Source: Bacillota bacterium
GTDB taxonomy: Bacteria; Bacillota; Clostridia; Christensenellales; CAG-138
Length of the DNA: 64,000 bases
Direction of reading: 5' to 3'
NCBI GenBank assembly: GCA_023390655.1
Contig: JAEWCL010000014.1
Location: 124,001 to 188,000, forward strand
Shown: positions 9,187-17,235 of the stretch, one piece after another
Numbering within the stretch: position 1 is the stretch's first letter
How the letters are laid out: the number at the start of each line of letters is the position of its first letter
Notes under the pieces: model-generated
The model's input: only the letters and a program-made list of their open reading frames with translations
The model's database searches: none
Told to the model about the DNA's origin: nothing
Position numbers and translations under genes: made by a program

Positions 9187-9232
9187 TACTTAAACGATTA
9201 ATAAATATAGATACTTAAACGATTAATAAATA
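9187..9232. promoter_or_regulatory. Pair of direct-repeat operators before the lyxose isomerase gene
   Basis: An identical 21-base sequence occurs at 9187-9207 and 9212-9232, offset by exactly 25 bases. Each copy contains TTAAACGATTAA (9190-9201 and 9215-9226), a near-palindrome with the central CG typical of LacI-family operators. The pair sits just upstream of a probable -10 element (GATAAT at 9258-9263). Confidence 0.7.
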
Positions 9233-9234
9233 AT

Positions 9235-9263
9235 TCCAGAATTACCGTCTTCTGTGTGATAAT
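9235..9263 (+). promoter_or_regulatory. Probable promoter of the lyxose/ABC operon
   Basis: An extended -10, TGTGATAAT, ends at 9263. The -35 position (TCCAGA, 9235-9240, 17-base spacer) is poor, as in many regulated promoters. The second operator copy ends 2 bases before this -35. Confidence 0.45.
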
Positions 9264-9312
9264 ACGTAAGTCCCCGCATCGCGCAGCAGCATCAAAAAGG
9301 AGAAGTGAAACA

Positions 9313-9993
9313 ATGAAGCGTTCAGAACTCAACCAGATCATGAGAGAAGCGGTTGCATTTATTGCAGAACACCGCTTTGCACTGCCGCCGTTTGTTACCT
9401 GGCCCGCGGAAGAATGGAAGGACAAGGGCCATGAGTATGACGAAATCCGCGATAATATGCTCGGATGGGACATTACGGATTTTGGATCCGGCGATTTTGA
9501 AAAGATCGGCCTGCTGATGATCACCATCCGCAACGGCAATTTTGATAAAGAAAAGTACATCAAGCCGTATGCGGAAAAACTCCTGATTACAAAAGAGGGC
9601 CAGGTGACGCCCTACCACTTCCATTGGAGCAAAATGGAGGATATTATCAACCGCGGCGGCGGCAACCTTATGGTGAAGGTCTATAATTCCACAGAAGACG
9701 AGCGCCTTGCCGATACCTCGGTTACCGTTTATGTGGATGGCTGCAAACGGGAAGTCCCCGCGGGTACCGTTATCCGCATTACCCCGGGCGAGAGCATCAC
9801 GCTGCCGAGCGGCCAGTACCACTCCTTCTGGGGTGAGGAAGGCAAGGGTACGGTGCTTGTCGGAGAGGTCTCCAAAGTCAATGACGACCGCGTGGACAAC
9901 CGCTTCTTAGAAAAGACAGGACGCTTCCCTGAGATCGAGGAAGACGAAGCGCCTCTCTACCTCATGGGCAACGAATACCCGGCGGCCAAGTAA
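9313..9993 (+). CDS. D-lyxose isomerase family protein (D-lyxose ketol-isomerase)
   Basis: A 226-residue cupin-fold sugar isomerase of the D-lyxose isomerase family (about 225-230 residues), known to interconvert D-lyxose with D-xylulose and often D-mannose with D-fructose. The metal-binding cupin residues are visible: VTPYHFHWSKMEDI gives the HxH...E set and LPSGQYHSFWGEEG gives the C-terminal histidine. Other family blocks are FALPPFVTWPAEEW near the N-terminus and GNEYPAAK at the end. The start at 9313 is preceded by AAGGAGAAGTGAAACA; an upstream in-frame ATG at 9256 lacks a ribosome site. It is the first gene of the sugar operon, directly behind two operators. I infer that it converts the imported aldose to the ketose for the downstream kinase. 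Confidence 0.88.
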   Translation: MKRSELNQIMREAVAFIAEHRFALPPFVTWPAEEWKDKGHEYDEIRDNMLGWDITDFGSGDFEKIGLLMITIRNGNFDKEKYIKPYAEKLLITKEGQVTPYHFHWSKMEDIINRGGGNLMVKVYNSTEDERLADTSVTVYVDGCKREVPAGTVIRITPGESITLPSGQYHSFWGEEGKGTVLVGEVSKVNDDRVDNRFLEKTGRFPEIEEDEAPLYLMGNEYPAAK

Positions 9994-10046
9994 AACAGTC
10001 TTTTGTTTGGCGTAACAGCCAGAGAATAATAAATCCGGAGGAAAGA

Positions 10047-11057
10047 ATGATGAAACTGCAAGTACGTTCCCTCGCACTGATCGTTGCGCTAATGCTCGTG
10101 TTGGGCATGGTCGCAGCTTGCGCACCCGCGCAGACCCCTGCCGCCGAAGCGCCCGCTTCCGAGGCACCCGCATCTGAAGCGCCTGCTACCGAGGCACCCG
10201 CAGATGCTGAGAAGACCGTCACAAAGATCGGCTACAGCATCATGAACATCGACAACCCGTACTTCATTTCCGTGAAGAAGGGTGTGGAAGACCGTTGCAA
10301 AGAACTGGGCATTGAAGTGATCGTGAGCGACGCAGGCTACGATGCAGCGACCCAGTACAGCCACTTTGAAAACTTCATTTCCATGGGCGTTGACGGCATC
10401 ATTGCCGATCCTATCGATCAGAAGAGCCTCACCGATATCGTGGAGCAGGCGAAGGCCGCCGGTATCCCGGTTGTCGGTGAAGCGCAGCCCATTGATAACG
10501 CCAGCGCAAACTGCATCGTCAATGAGTATGACTATGGCTATCTCAACGGCACCCAGGCTGCGAAGTGGATCAATGAGAAGCTCGGCGGCAAGGGCAAGGT
10601 CGTCATCATCAGTCAGGATAACGTGGAAGCCGTTATCCAGCGCGGCAACGGTCTGCAGGATGCCATCCTCAAACTTGCGCCCGAATCTGAAATCGTTGCC
10701 CGTCAGGCCGGAGATACCCCGGAAATGGGTATGAAGATCGCGGAATCCGTTCTGCAGTCCCGTCCTGACGTCAATGTGATCGTTGGCGTGAACGACTCCG
10801 GCGCTTTGGGCGCATACGAAGCCGTGAAGAACATGGGCATCGACACCACCAACTTCCTCGTTGGCGGCGCAGACTTCACCGCGGAAGCACAGGCCAAGAT
10901 CAAGGAAGAGGGCAGCTTCTACCGCTACACCATCGACATCCAGCCGTATGAAACCGGCAAAAAGTGCGTAGACCTCATTCTTGAAGTGCTCAAGAACGGC
11001 GCAAAGACCGAACCGGACTACTTCACCATGGAAGCCAAGTGGCAGGGTGAATTCTAA
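10047..11057 (+). CDS. Sugar ABC transporter substrate-binding lipoprotein
   Basis: A 336-residue ribose-type (periplasmic binding protein type 1) solute receptor. Residues 1-25 are a lipoprotein signal peptide with lipobox MVAAC, so Cys25 would be lipidated. It is followed by an Ala/Pro/Glu/Ser-rich tether (PASEAPASEAPATEAPADA). The binding domain starts at IGYSIMNIDNPYFISVKKGV and has the usual elements GVDGIIADPIDQKSL and VIVGVNDSGALGAYEA. The ribosome site GGAGGAAAGA precedes the first of two consecutive ATGs. It is transcribed with the isomerase upstream and the ATPase and permease downstream. A very stable hairpin follows the gene. The substrate is probably a pentose or hexose handled by the neighbouring enzymes. 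Confidence 0.93.
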   Translation: MMKLQVRSLALIVALMLVLGMVAACAPAQTPAAEAPASEAPASEAPATEAPADAEKTVTKIGYSIMNIDNPYFISVKKGVEDRCKELGIEVIVSDAGYDAATQYSHFENFISMGVDGIIADPIDQKSLTDIVEQAKAAGIPVVGEAQPIDNASANCIVNEYDYGYLNGTQAAKWINEKLGGKGKVVIISQDNVEAVIQRGNGLQDAILKLAPESEIVARQAGDTPEMGMKIAESVLQSRPDVNVIVGVNDSGALGAYEAVKNMGIDTTNFLVGGADFTAEAQAKIKEEGSFYRYTIDIQPYETGKKCVDLILEVLKNGAKTEPDYFTMEAKWQGEF

Positions 11058-11081
11058 GCTTAAAGAACGGTAACGTTCGTT

Positions 11082-11119
11082 GCATCCATGCCGCCGGGTG
11101 GTTCCGGCGGCATGGATGC
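11082..11119 (+). other. Strong intercistronic hairpin after the binding-protein gene
   Basis: A perfect 16-base-pair stem: 11082-11097 pairs with 11104-11119 around a 6-base loop. No T-run follows, so it is not a normal terminator. A 3' stabilising stem that raises receptor mRNA over ATPase/permease mRNA is the likely role. Confidence 0.65.
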
Positions 11120-11201
11120 CATACAAAAGGTCCATTCCCAGTGTTGCGGCAGCGGCTGCAATTGAGGCATCCCCAGGCAAATCCGAAGCAGGAGAACCGT
11201 T

Positions 11202-12680
11202 ATGAATGACGTCATATTGAGGTTTCAGAACATTTCCAAAAGTTTTCCGGGCGTAAATGCGCTTGACGATGTTTCCATGGAGTTCCGCGCAGGCGAGGTC
11301 CATGCCATCATCGGTGAAAACGGCGCGGGAAAATCCACGCTCATCAAAATACTTACCGGCGCACACATGCCCACCAAGGGCACTATCGAGCTGTTTGGCA
11401 AGGAGTACAACGGCCTTACGCCCATCCAGGCAATGGGACTTGGCGTTAGCGCAGTGTACCAGGAATTTAATCTCGTGCCCTTTTTGACCGTATCTGAAAA
11501 CATCTTTTTCGGCCGTGAAAAGAACAAGGGCATTTTTCTTGATAAGAAAGCAATGTACGAGGAAACGGCGCGTTATGCGCGTGAGATGGGGATGAACATC
11601 GACCCCAACGCGCAGGTGCGCAGGCTGGGCGTAGCATACCAGCAGATCGTTGAAATATTAAAGGCTATGTCTCAGGATGCAAAAATTCTGATTATGGATG
11701 AACCGAGCGCGCCGCTGACGAACAACGAGACAGCCGTCATGTTTGAAATGGTCAAAAAACTCAAGCAAAAGGGCGTGACCATACTCTATATCTCCCACAG
11801 ACTGGAGGAGATTTTTGAGATTTGCGACCGCGTCACCATTATGCGTGACGGCAAGCACATCCGCACAACGGAGATTGCAAACATCACCCGCCAGCGCATG
11901 ATTGCGGATATGGTCGGCCGGGAACTTGGCGAAAACTTCCCCGGCGGCGCGGGCTGCACGGATGAAACCGTATTAAAGGCGGAGCATCTGAGCACCCATG
12001 CAGTAAAGGATGTTTCGTTTGAATTGAAAAAAGGCGAGATCCTTGGCCTTGGCGGGCTGGTGGGTGCAGGGCGTACGGAACTCGTCCGCGCGATTTTCGG
12101 CGCAGATTCCATCGTTTCCGGTTCCCTTACGCTCAACGGCAAAACGCTGGCGTTAAAATCCCCGCGGGACGCGATCGCAAACAAAATCGGCCTTGTGCCG
12201 GAGGACCGCAAGGGGCAGGGGTTAATCCTTGAAATGAGCGTGGGCGAGAACATTACCCACAGTATTCTGGACCGTCTTTCCACATTCGGCCTTCTCAACG
12301 CCATGCGTGAAAAAAAGGTGTGGGAAAAAATGAAGAAGGAACTCATCATTAAGACGCCCTCCTTCAAGCAATTGGTCAAAAACCTGTCCGGCGGTAACCA
12401 ACAGAAGGTGGTCATCGCGAAATGGCTGGCGGTCAACTGCCAGGTGTTGATCCTGGATGAACCCACGCGCGGCATTGATGTCGGCGCAAAGCAGGAAATT
12501 TATGCGCTAATGCAGCAACTCACAAAAGAAGGGGTCAGCATCATCATGATCTCGTCTGAAATGCCGGAATTGATCGGCATGTCCGACAGGATACTGATCA
12601 TGGGCGGCGGCACCGTCAAGGGCGAGCTTGACAAGTGTGAGTTCTCGCAGGAAAAGATTCTCGATATCGCTTCCAATTAA
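11202..12680 (+). CDS. Sugar ABC transporter ATP-binding protein (RbsA-type, two nucleotide-binding domains)
   Basis: A 492-residue duplicated ABC ATPase. Domain 1 (1-240) has Walker A GENGAGKSTLIKIL, Walker B ILIMDEPSAPL and switch histidine ISHRLEEI. Its signature region reads LGVAYQQIVEI rather than LSGGQ, as is usual for the degenerate half of RbsA/MglA proteins. Domain 2 (255-492) has an altered P-loop region (LGGLVGAGRTELVRA), a proper signature NLSGGNQQKVVIAKWL and Walker B VLILDEPTRGIDVGAK. It powers uptake of the sugar bound by the receptor encoded upstream, together with the single permease gene 20 bases downstream. It belongs to the carbohydrate uptake transporter 2 group. Confidence 0.95.
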   Translation: MNDVILRFQNISKSFPGVNALDDVSMEFRAGEVHAIIGENGAGKSTLIKILTGAHMPTKGTIELFGKEYNGLTPIQAMGLGVSAVYQEFNLVPFLTVSENIFFGREKNKGIFLDKKAMYEETARYAREMGMNIDPNAQVRRLGVAYQQIVEILKAMSQDAKILIMDEPSAPLTNNETAVMFEMVKKLKQKGVTILYISHRLEEIFEICDRVTIMRDGKHIRTTEIANITRQRMIADMVGRELGENFPGGAGCTDETVLKAEHLSTHAVKDVSFELKKGEILGLGGLVGAGRTELVRAIFGADSIVSGSLTLNGKTLALKSPRDAIANKIGLVPEDRKGQGLILEMSVGENITHSILDRLSTFGLLNAMREKKVWEKMKKELIIKTPSFKQLVKNLSGGNQQKVVIAKWLAVNCQVLILDEPTRGIDVGAKQEIYALMQQLTKEGVSIIMISSEMPELIGMSDRILIMGGGTVKGELDKCEFSQEKILDIASN

Positions 12681-12700
12681 TTTTCTATAGAGGTACAGCA

Positions 12701-13654
12701 ATGGAAAACAAGAAATTCAACCTGAAAAACTTCCTTGCGCAGTATGCGATCGTCCTGGTGCTCATTGCGCTGGTCGTATTCTTTTCCCTGCGCGCCCCGC
12801 AATTCTTAAAATCCACCAACATCTTCAATATCCTCAGGCAGGTTGCCATCAACGGCATCATTGCAGTAGGCATGACAATGGTGCTGTTAACGGGCGGTAT
12901 CGATCTTTCAGTCGGTTCCATTGTAGGCCTGTCCTGCGTGCTCACGGCAAACCTGCTGCTGGCAAGCGTTCCTCCGGCCTTGGCTGTGCTCATTACCCTT
13001 GCGGTGGGCGTGCTGGTTGGCCTTATTAACGGCTTCTTTATCAACATGTTCAACATTCCGCCGCTCATTACAACGCTCGCTATGCAGACGGCCATCCGCG
13101 GCGTTGCGTACATTATCACGGGCGGTCTTCCGGTGTTCGGGTTTGATCAGGCGATTACCGTTATCGGCAAAGGCTACCTTGGGCCTATCCCCATCCCGGT
13201 GGTCATTATGGCGCTGGTGTTCATCGTGGGCATCATTTTCCTGGAAAAGACGCGCTACGGCCGCTATATCTACGGCGTTGGCGGCAATGAGGAGGCGTCC
13301 CGCCTTTCCGGCGTCAATGTCAAAAACATCAAGTACATGGTTTATGCCATCTGCGGGATGCTTGCGGCGCTTGCGGGCATTGTGCTCCTTGCCCGTGTCA
13401 ACAGCGGCCAGCCAAAGGCCGGTGAGAAGTATGAAATGGATGCCATCACTTCCGCCGTATTGGGCGGCGTGAGCATTGCGGGCGGCGAAGGCAAGCTGGG
13501 CTTTGTCGTCATCGGCGTGCTGCTGATGGGCGTGCTGAGCAACGGTATGATCCAATTGAACGTACAGGAGTATGTGCAGTGGGTTGTGCAGGGCGGCACC
13601 CTTGTGCTGGCAGTGGGCTTTGACCGCTTCCTGCGCACCAGGAAAAAGGCATAG
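12701..13654 (+). CDS. Sugar ABC transporter permease (RbsC-type)
   Basis: A 317-residue permease of the ribose/galactose (CUT2) type with about ten hydrophobic segments. Family motifs visible are GGIDLSVGSIVGL in the N-terminal half, the loop containing GNEEASRLSGVNVKNIKYMV, and AVLGGVSIAGGEGK near the C-terminus. The length is normal (310-340). AGAGGTACAGCA before the ATG is a moderate ribosome site. It forms the membrane channel, as a homodimer, with the ATPase encoded immediately upstream. The operon is punctuated by a strong terminator-like hairpin after this gene and before the kinase. Confidence 0.95.
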   Translation: MENKKFNLKNFLAQYAIVLVLIALVVFFSLRAPQFLKSTNIFNILRQVAINGIIAVGMTMVLLTGGIDLSVGSIVGLSCVLTANLLLASVPPALAVLITLAVGVLVGLINGFFINMFNIPPLITTLAMQTAIRGVAYIITGGLPVFGFDQAITVIGKGYLGPIPIPVVIMALVFIVGIIFLEKTRYGRYIYGVGGNEEASRLSGVNVKNIKYMVYAICGMLAALAGIVLLARVNSGQPKAGEKYEMDAITSAVLGGVSIAGGEGKLGFVVIGVLLMGVLSNGMIQLNVQEYVQWVVQGGTLVLAVGFDRFLRTRKKA

Positions 13655-13682
13655 CCCGTTCTTAGGAAACCACAGTCGGCAT

Positions 13683-13724
13683 GCGGCTTACCGGCACAGA
13701 AAGCTGCCGGTAAGCCGCTTTTTC
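13683..13724 (+). terminator. Intrinsic terminator between permease and kinase genes
   Basis: A perfect 14-base-pair stem (13683-13696 with 13705-13718) with an 8-base loop, followed by TTTTTCT. It would separate, or partly attenuate, the transport genes from the kinase/aldolase genes. Confidence 0.85.
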
Positions 13725-13743
13725 TAAAAAGAGGTGAATGAAT

Positions 13744-15246
13744 ATGGCTGTAATTGGCGTTGATATTGGGTCAACTGGGTCCAAGGCGACGGTCGTCGGG
13801 GAATCCGGGAGCATTTTGGCGCAGGCATATCGGGAATACGCAAAGAGTAAGGCGGAAGCCGCCCAGTGGCAGGAGGTTGACTCAAATGAAGTATGGCGCT
13901 GCACGGTGGAGGTCATTGCTGACTGCACGGCAAAGCATAAGGGCGAGCCGATCATCGCACTGAGCGTATCCTCGTTTGGAGAGGCGGTGACGTTGGTAGA
14001 CGACACGCTTCAGGTACTCAGCAACGGCATTTTATATACCGATCCCCGCGGGGATGCTGAAATTGAGGCGCTGCTTTCGGGCATGCGCAAGGAAGCATAC
14101 ATGGGGATTGCGGGCGTTGAACCAAGCAAGATGTACTCATTGCCCAAGCTGATGTGGTTAAAACGCCACAAGGCGGAAGCATACAACAAAGCGCGCGCAT
14201 TCCTGCCCTTTGACGGGTTTGCGTTAGCAAAGCTTGGGGCAAAGCCGCACACAAGCTATTCCCTTGCGGCGCGTACCATGGCGTTTGATGTGGTGAACAA
14301 GCAGTGGTCCAATCAAATTTTGGGCATAGCGGGGATTGATCCCGCGTTGTGCCCGGAGGCGGTACCTTCCGGTACAATTGTAGGCGAGCTCTCCCGCGAG
14401 GCCGCAAAGCTGACGGGTCTGCAGGAAGGGATCTTATTGGTCAGCGGTGGGCATGATCAGCCCTGTGCTTCCTTGGGCGCGGGCGCGATCTATTCCGGAT
14501 TGGCGACGGATGGCCTGGGCTCTGTGGAGTCCATCAACCCCACGTTTGACGAACCGCGGCTCAACGCGCAGATGGCGCAAGGGTCGTTTGCCTGCGTGCC
14601 GCATGTGCTGCCGGGCAAATACATTACTTACGCATTTACATTTACCGCAGGCAGGCTCTTCAAATGGTACCGGGATACGCTGGGCGGGGAAGAATGCGCG
14701 CAGGCGCAGGAATATAACCGCAATGTCTACGAGTTGCTCATCGAAGAGATGAGCCCGGAAGTAAACGACCTGTTCATGCTGCCCTATTTTGCGGGCGCGG
14801 CGACGCCGTATATGGACTATCGCAGCAAGGGCGCGCTTGTGGGCATGACGCTGGAAACCACCAAGCCCGATATCGTGCGGGCGCTCTTGGAGGGCATCAC
14901 GTTTGAAAGCATGGTCAACGTGGAGCATCTGGAGCGTGCGGGCGTTTCCATCCGGGAGCTCGTGGCGACAGGCGGGCTTGCAAGTTCCCGTCCATTCCTG
15001 CAGATGAAGGCGGATATGATGGGGCGGCCCATCCACACCATTGCGAGCGATCAGGCGGGGACCATGGGCGTCGCCATGCTTGCGGGTATTGCGGCAGGGG
15101 TATACGGGTCCGTTGAAGAGGCTGTTGCAGCCATTGTGAAAAAGGGCGATACCTTTGAACCGAACCCGGAGCGCCACAAGCGGTATTTGGACAAATATGA
15201 AACATACAAGCGGATTTATCCCGCAGTCAAACAGATTTTTGCATAA
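13744..15246 (+). CDS. FGGY-family carbohydrate kinase (XylB-like)
   Basis: A 500-residue sugar kinase of the FGGY family. The N-terminal phosphate loop is VIGVDIGSTGSKATVV; VSGGHDQPCASLGAG carries the expected catalytic aspartate; the C-terminal ATP subdomain has LVATGGLASSRPFLQMKAD and GTMGVAMLAGIAAG. The length fits the family (490-520). The second of two in-frame ATGs (13744) is preferred because AGAGGTG lies 7 bases before it. FGGY kinases include xylulose 5-kinase and also rhamnulose and fuculose 1-kinases, so the phosphorylated position cannot be read from sequence. Paired with a class II aldolase 16 bases downstream, this enzyme may make a ketose-1-phosphate or a C5/C6 phosphate of the ketose formed by the isomerase. 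Confidence 0.9.
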   Translation: MAVIGVDIGSTGSKATVVGESGSILAQAYREYAKSKAEAAQWQEVDSNEVWRCTVEVIADCTAKHKGEPIIALSVSSFGEAVTLVDDTLQVLSNGILYTDPRGDAEIEALLSGMRKEAYMGIAGVEPSKMYSLPKLMWLKRHKAEAYNKARAFLPFDGFALAKLGAKPHTSYSLAARTMAFDVVNKQWSNQILGIAGIDPALCPEAVPSGTIVGELSREAAKLTGLQEGILLVSGGHDQPCASLGAGAIYSGLATDGLGSVESINPTFDEPRLNAQMAQGSFACVPHVLPGKYITYAFTFTAGRLFKWYRDTLGGEECAQAQEYNRNVYELLIEEMSPEVNDLFMLPYFAGAATPYMDYRSKGALVGMTLETTKPDIVRALLEGITFESMVNVEHLERAGVSIRELVATGGLASSRPFLQMKADMMGRPIHTIASDQAGTMGVAMLAGIAAGVYGSVEEAVAAIVKKGDTFEPNPERHKRYLDKYETYKRIYPAVKQIFA

Positions 15247-15262
15247 CAGAAAGGGGAGCCGT

Positions 15263-16162
15263 ATGGATCCGAAAAGTATTGTAGCAAAAGCGTTGGTGCA
15301 TCGTGTAGCCGTTCCCGCGTTCAATGTGCCGAACCTGAATATGGTGGAGCCCATCATCCGCGCGGTTGTGGATGAAAACTCTGTCGCCATGATCCAGGTT
15401 GCGCGCTTGGAATGGGAAAAGATGGACGCCGTCAGTTTGGAGGCTGTGGCGGAGCAGTACGCAAAGTATGCAAATACGGACCATGTGATGCTGCATCTGG
15501 ACCATGTGCCCGTCATTGATGAGGATATGCTGCGTGTGGACTTTACCTCCATCATCCGCCGCGCGGTCAGCGCCGGATACCAATCCGTTATGGTGGACGG
15601 CTCACGCCTGCCGTTGCTGGAGAATATGGAAGCAACTGCGGAGGCCGTGGCACTTGCCCATGCGCATCACGTCCCCTGCGAGGCGGAGCTTGGCGCAGTT
15701 ATGGGGCATGAAGGCGGTGAAATGCCGCCCTATGAAGAAATTTTTTCAAAGAAGATGGGCTTTACAAAGGAAGAAGAACTCACCCGTTTTGTTGCGGAAA
15801 GCGGGTGCGATTGGGTTTCCGTTGCGGTCGGCAATTTTCATGGTGCCATCGCGGAAAGCAACCGCTTTGCAAAGAAGCCGGAGGCAAAGCTGGATGTGGC
15901 GCATATCGCAGCGCTTCAGCGCGCCTGCAATATTCCGCTGGTGCTGCACGGTGGGTCCGGCATCAAGAAAGCATACATTCTTGACGGCATCCGAAACGGC
16001 ATTGCAAAAATCAATGTCGGCTCGGATTTGCGCCGCGCCTACCAGATGGCGTTTGAAAGCGCGGGCAGCATTATAAAGGCGCAGGATGCGCTCTATGATG
16101 CGGCCAGGCGCTATGTAAAGAACGAACTGGAACTTTCCAACACCCGCGACATTCTCAAGTAA
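15263..16162 (+). CDS. Class II fructose-bisphosphate aldolase family protein
   Basis: A 299-residue zinc-dependent aldolase of the FbaA/GatY/KbaY superfamily. Expected elements are in order: VPAFNVPNLNMVEPII at the N-terminus, HLDHVPV (zinc ligand and catalytic aspartate region), EAELGAVMGHEGG, VAVGNFHGAI (zinc histidine), VLHGGSGIKK (zinc histidine and phosphate loop) and KINVGSDLRRAYQ (phosphate binding). The start at 15263 follows GGGGAGCC; longer in-frame starts lie inside the kinase gene. Class II aldolases release dihydroxyacetone phosphate from ketose 1-phosphates or 1,6-bisphosphates. As the last gene of the sugar operon it would feed the pathway into glycolysis. The exact substrate is not determined by the sequence. 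Confidence 0.92.
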   Translation: MDPKSIVAKALVHRVAVPAFNVPNLNMVEPIIRAVVDENSVAMIQVARLEWEKMDAVSLEAVAEQYAKYANTDHVMLHLDHVPVIDEDMLRVDFTSIIRRAVSAGYQSVMVDGSRLPLLENMEATAEAVALAHAHHVPCEAELGAVMGHEGGEMPPYEEIFSKKMGFTKEEELTRFVAESGCDWVSVAVGNFHGAIAESNRFAKKPEAKLDVAHIAALQRACNIPLVLHGGSGIKKAYILDGIRNGIAKINVGSDLRRAYQMAFESAGSIIKAQDALYDAARRYVKNELELSNTRDILK

Positions 16163-16177
16163 ATCCTTTATTTTGTA

Positions 16178-16215
16178 CAGCGCCCCTGTCCGTGCAGCCT
16201 CGGACAGGGGCGCTG
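16178..16215 (+). terminator. Terminator of the sugar operon
   Basis: A perfect 15-base-pair stem (16178-16192 with 16201-16215), 8-base loop, followed by TTGTTGCTT. Located 16 bases after the aldolase stop codon. Confidence 0.8.
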
Positions 16216-16594
16216 TTGTTGCTTACTCATTTTGCCTGCATCAAGGCGGAATGCAGATTACGATATGGCGCAGTCTCATCTGGATGTAGTTTCCATATAA
16301 GGTATTATTGTATATTCCGCGGATTAAAGGCCGGTAAATCTGGAAAAGCAATAAAAAATCATATATCGAATGGGCGGCATGTTCTCCCCTTTGCCGTCGG
16401 GTTCCCGCGACGCCCGGAATGGCGTTTCGGCCAGTTCCCAATATGGCCATCATCAGGCGGCGCTATATCAGCTTACAGCGGATTGCCTCAAGACATTAGA
16501 AAGACTATAATAAAAAATAGTAGCACACGATATCTTCTTATATTGGATCAACTATTTTATGTTATGGATTTCTATTCAGGAAAGGGAAGTAAGT
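16216..16594. other. Intergenic region before the Dabb gene
   Basis: About 380 bases without a credible gene or RNA. The right half is AT-rich and probably holds the Dabb promoter, but I could not fix a convincing -35/-10 pair. Confidence 0.5.
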
Positions 16595-16897
16595 ATGGCG
16601 GCACAAATCAAGCATATGGTTATTTTCAATTTGATTTATGAGAAGGATTCATCCGAGGCTAAAAAATTTCTGACCGATGGCCAGACCCTTTTAACTTCTA
16701 TTCCGGTAGTAAAAGAATTTCAGGTGCTCCGTCAGGTCAGCAGCAAAAATGATTATGATTTTGGCTTTTCTATGGTATTTGACAGCGACGGGGATTACGA
16801 AGCTTATAATAGTCACCCTGTTCATCAAAGCTTTGTCGCCGAAAGATGGAAGAAGCAAGTCTCGCGCTTCTTGGAGATTGATTTCCGAGCCTTTTAG
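16595..16897 (+). CDS. Dabb (stress-responsive alpha/beta barrel) family protein
   Basis: A 100-residue single-domain protein. It begins IKHMVIFNLIYEKDSSEAKK, and the central part reads DYDFGFSMVFDSDGDYEAYN followed by HPVHQSFVAERW, the typical Dabb arrangement with a conserved histidine and the end strand near FLEIDF. These dimeric ferredoxin-like folds occur alone or fused to enzymes, and most have no known activity; some are induced by stress or act as small cyclases/isomerases. The start at 16595 has GAAAGGGAAG upstream. The gene stands alone after the sugar operon terminator, with a hairpin further downstream at 16955-16981. Confidence 0.85.
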   Translation: MAAQIKHMVIFNLIYEKDSSEAKKFLTDGQTLLTSIPVVKEFQVLRQVSSKNDYDFGFSMVFDSDGDYEAYNSHPVHQSFVAERWKKQVSRFLEIDFRAF

Positions 16898-17235
16898 GAA
16901 CGGCAGATAGAAGACCGGCGAACGGTCACCCATAGAGGCCGATCCCCAAATAAAGCCCCGCCACCATTACGGTAGCGGGGCCGATTAGCATCCGGCGGAT
17001 ATATGGCAGCTACATTCCCGTAGAGGCTCTTGTGCTGTTCGTTCGTTGCCCTTTTGTGTCTACGCCTCCTTGCCATCTCATTACTAGCCGGTAGCGTTTC
17101 GGCACTCCAATAAGCCTGTGCCATGCCGTAAATGCAATCGCAACTTCATCGAGACTTAAAAAGAGCCTCAGACCACGCAGTTTCTTCTCCTTATATACTA
17201 CGTGGATATTTTATCGGCAAGGTTTACTAAAAGCA
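16898..17235. other. Intergenic region, no gene identified; possible minus-strand transcript
   Basis: No protein family was recognised. On the minus strand a GC-rich hairpin (16955-16981) ends the region, and a further stem, CCACGTAG with CTGCGTGG, lies at about 17175-17205, followed by TCTTTTTAA. A short open frame (16894-17124, minus) shows no ribosome site and runs through the hairpin, so it was not called. Confidence 0.35.
16955..16981 (-). terminator. Minus-strand intrinsic terminator
   Basis: GCCCCGCCACC / GGTAGCGGGGC forms a stem around ATTAC with one mismatch. Read on the minus strand it is followed by TTTATTT. It would stop transcription coming from the tRNA-Asn side. Confidence 0.55.

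Noticed and set aside
9181..9232. CRISPR or transposon end at the 21-base repeat before the isomerase gene
   Set aside because: Only two copies, containing a LacI-type near-palindrome and located at a promoter; operators explain it better.
10089..11366. A 425-residue open frame on the minus strand opposite the sugar-binding lipoprotein gene
   Set aside because: It is a mirror frame of a clear gene; its translation has no family features and no ribosome site, and it crosses the intercistronic hairpin.
14434..15555. A 373-residue open frame on the minus strand opposite the kinase and aldolase genes
   Set aside because: It spans two well-supported genes on the other strand, and its translation is Arg/His-rich noise.
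16894..17124. A 76-residue minus-strand open frame
   Set aside because: No ribosome site, no recognised motif, and a strong terminator hairpin lies inside it.
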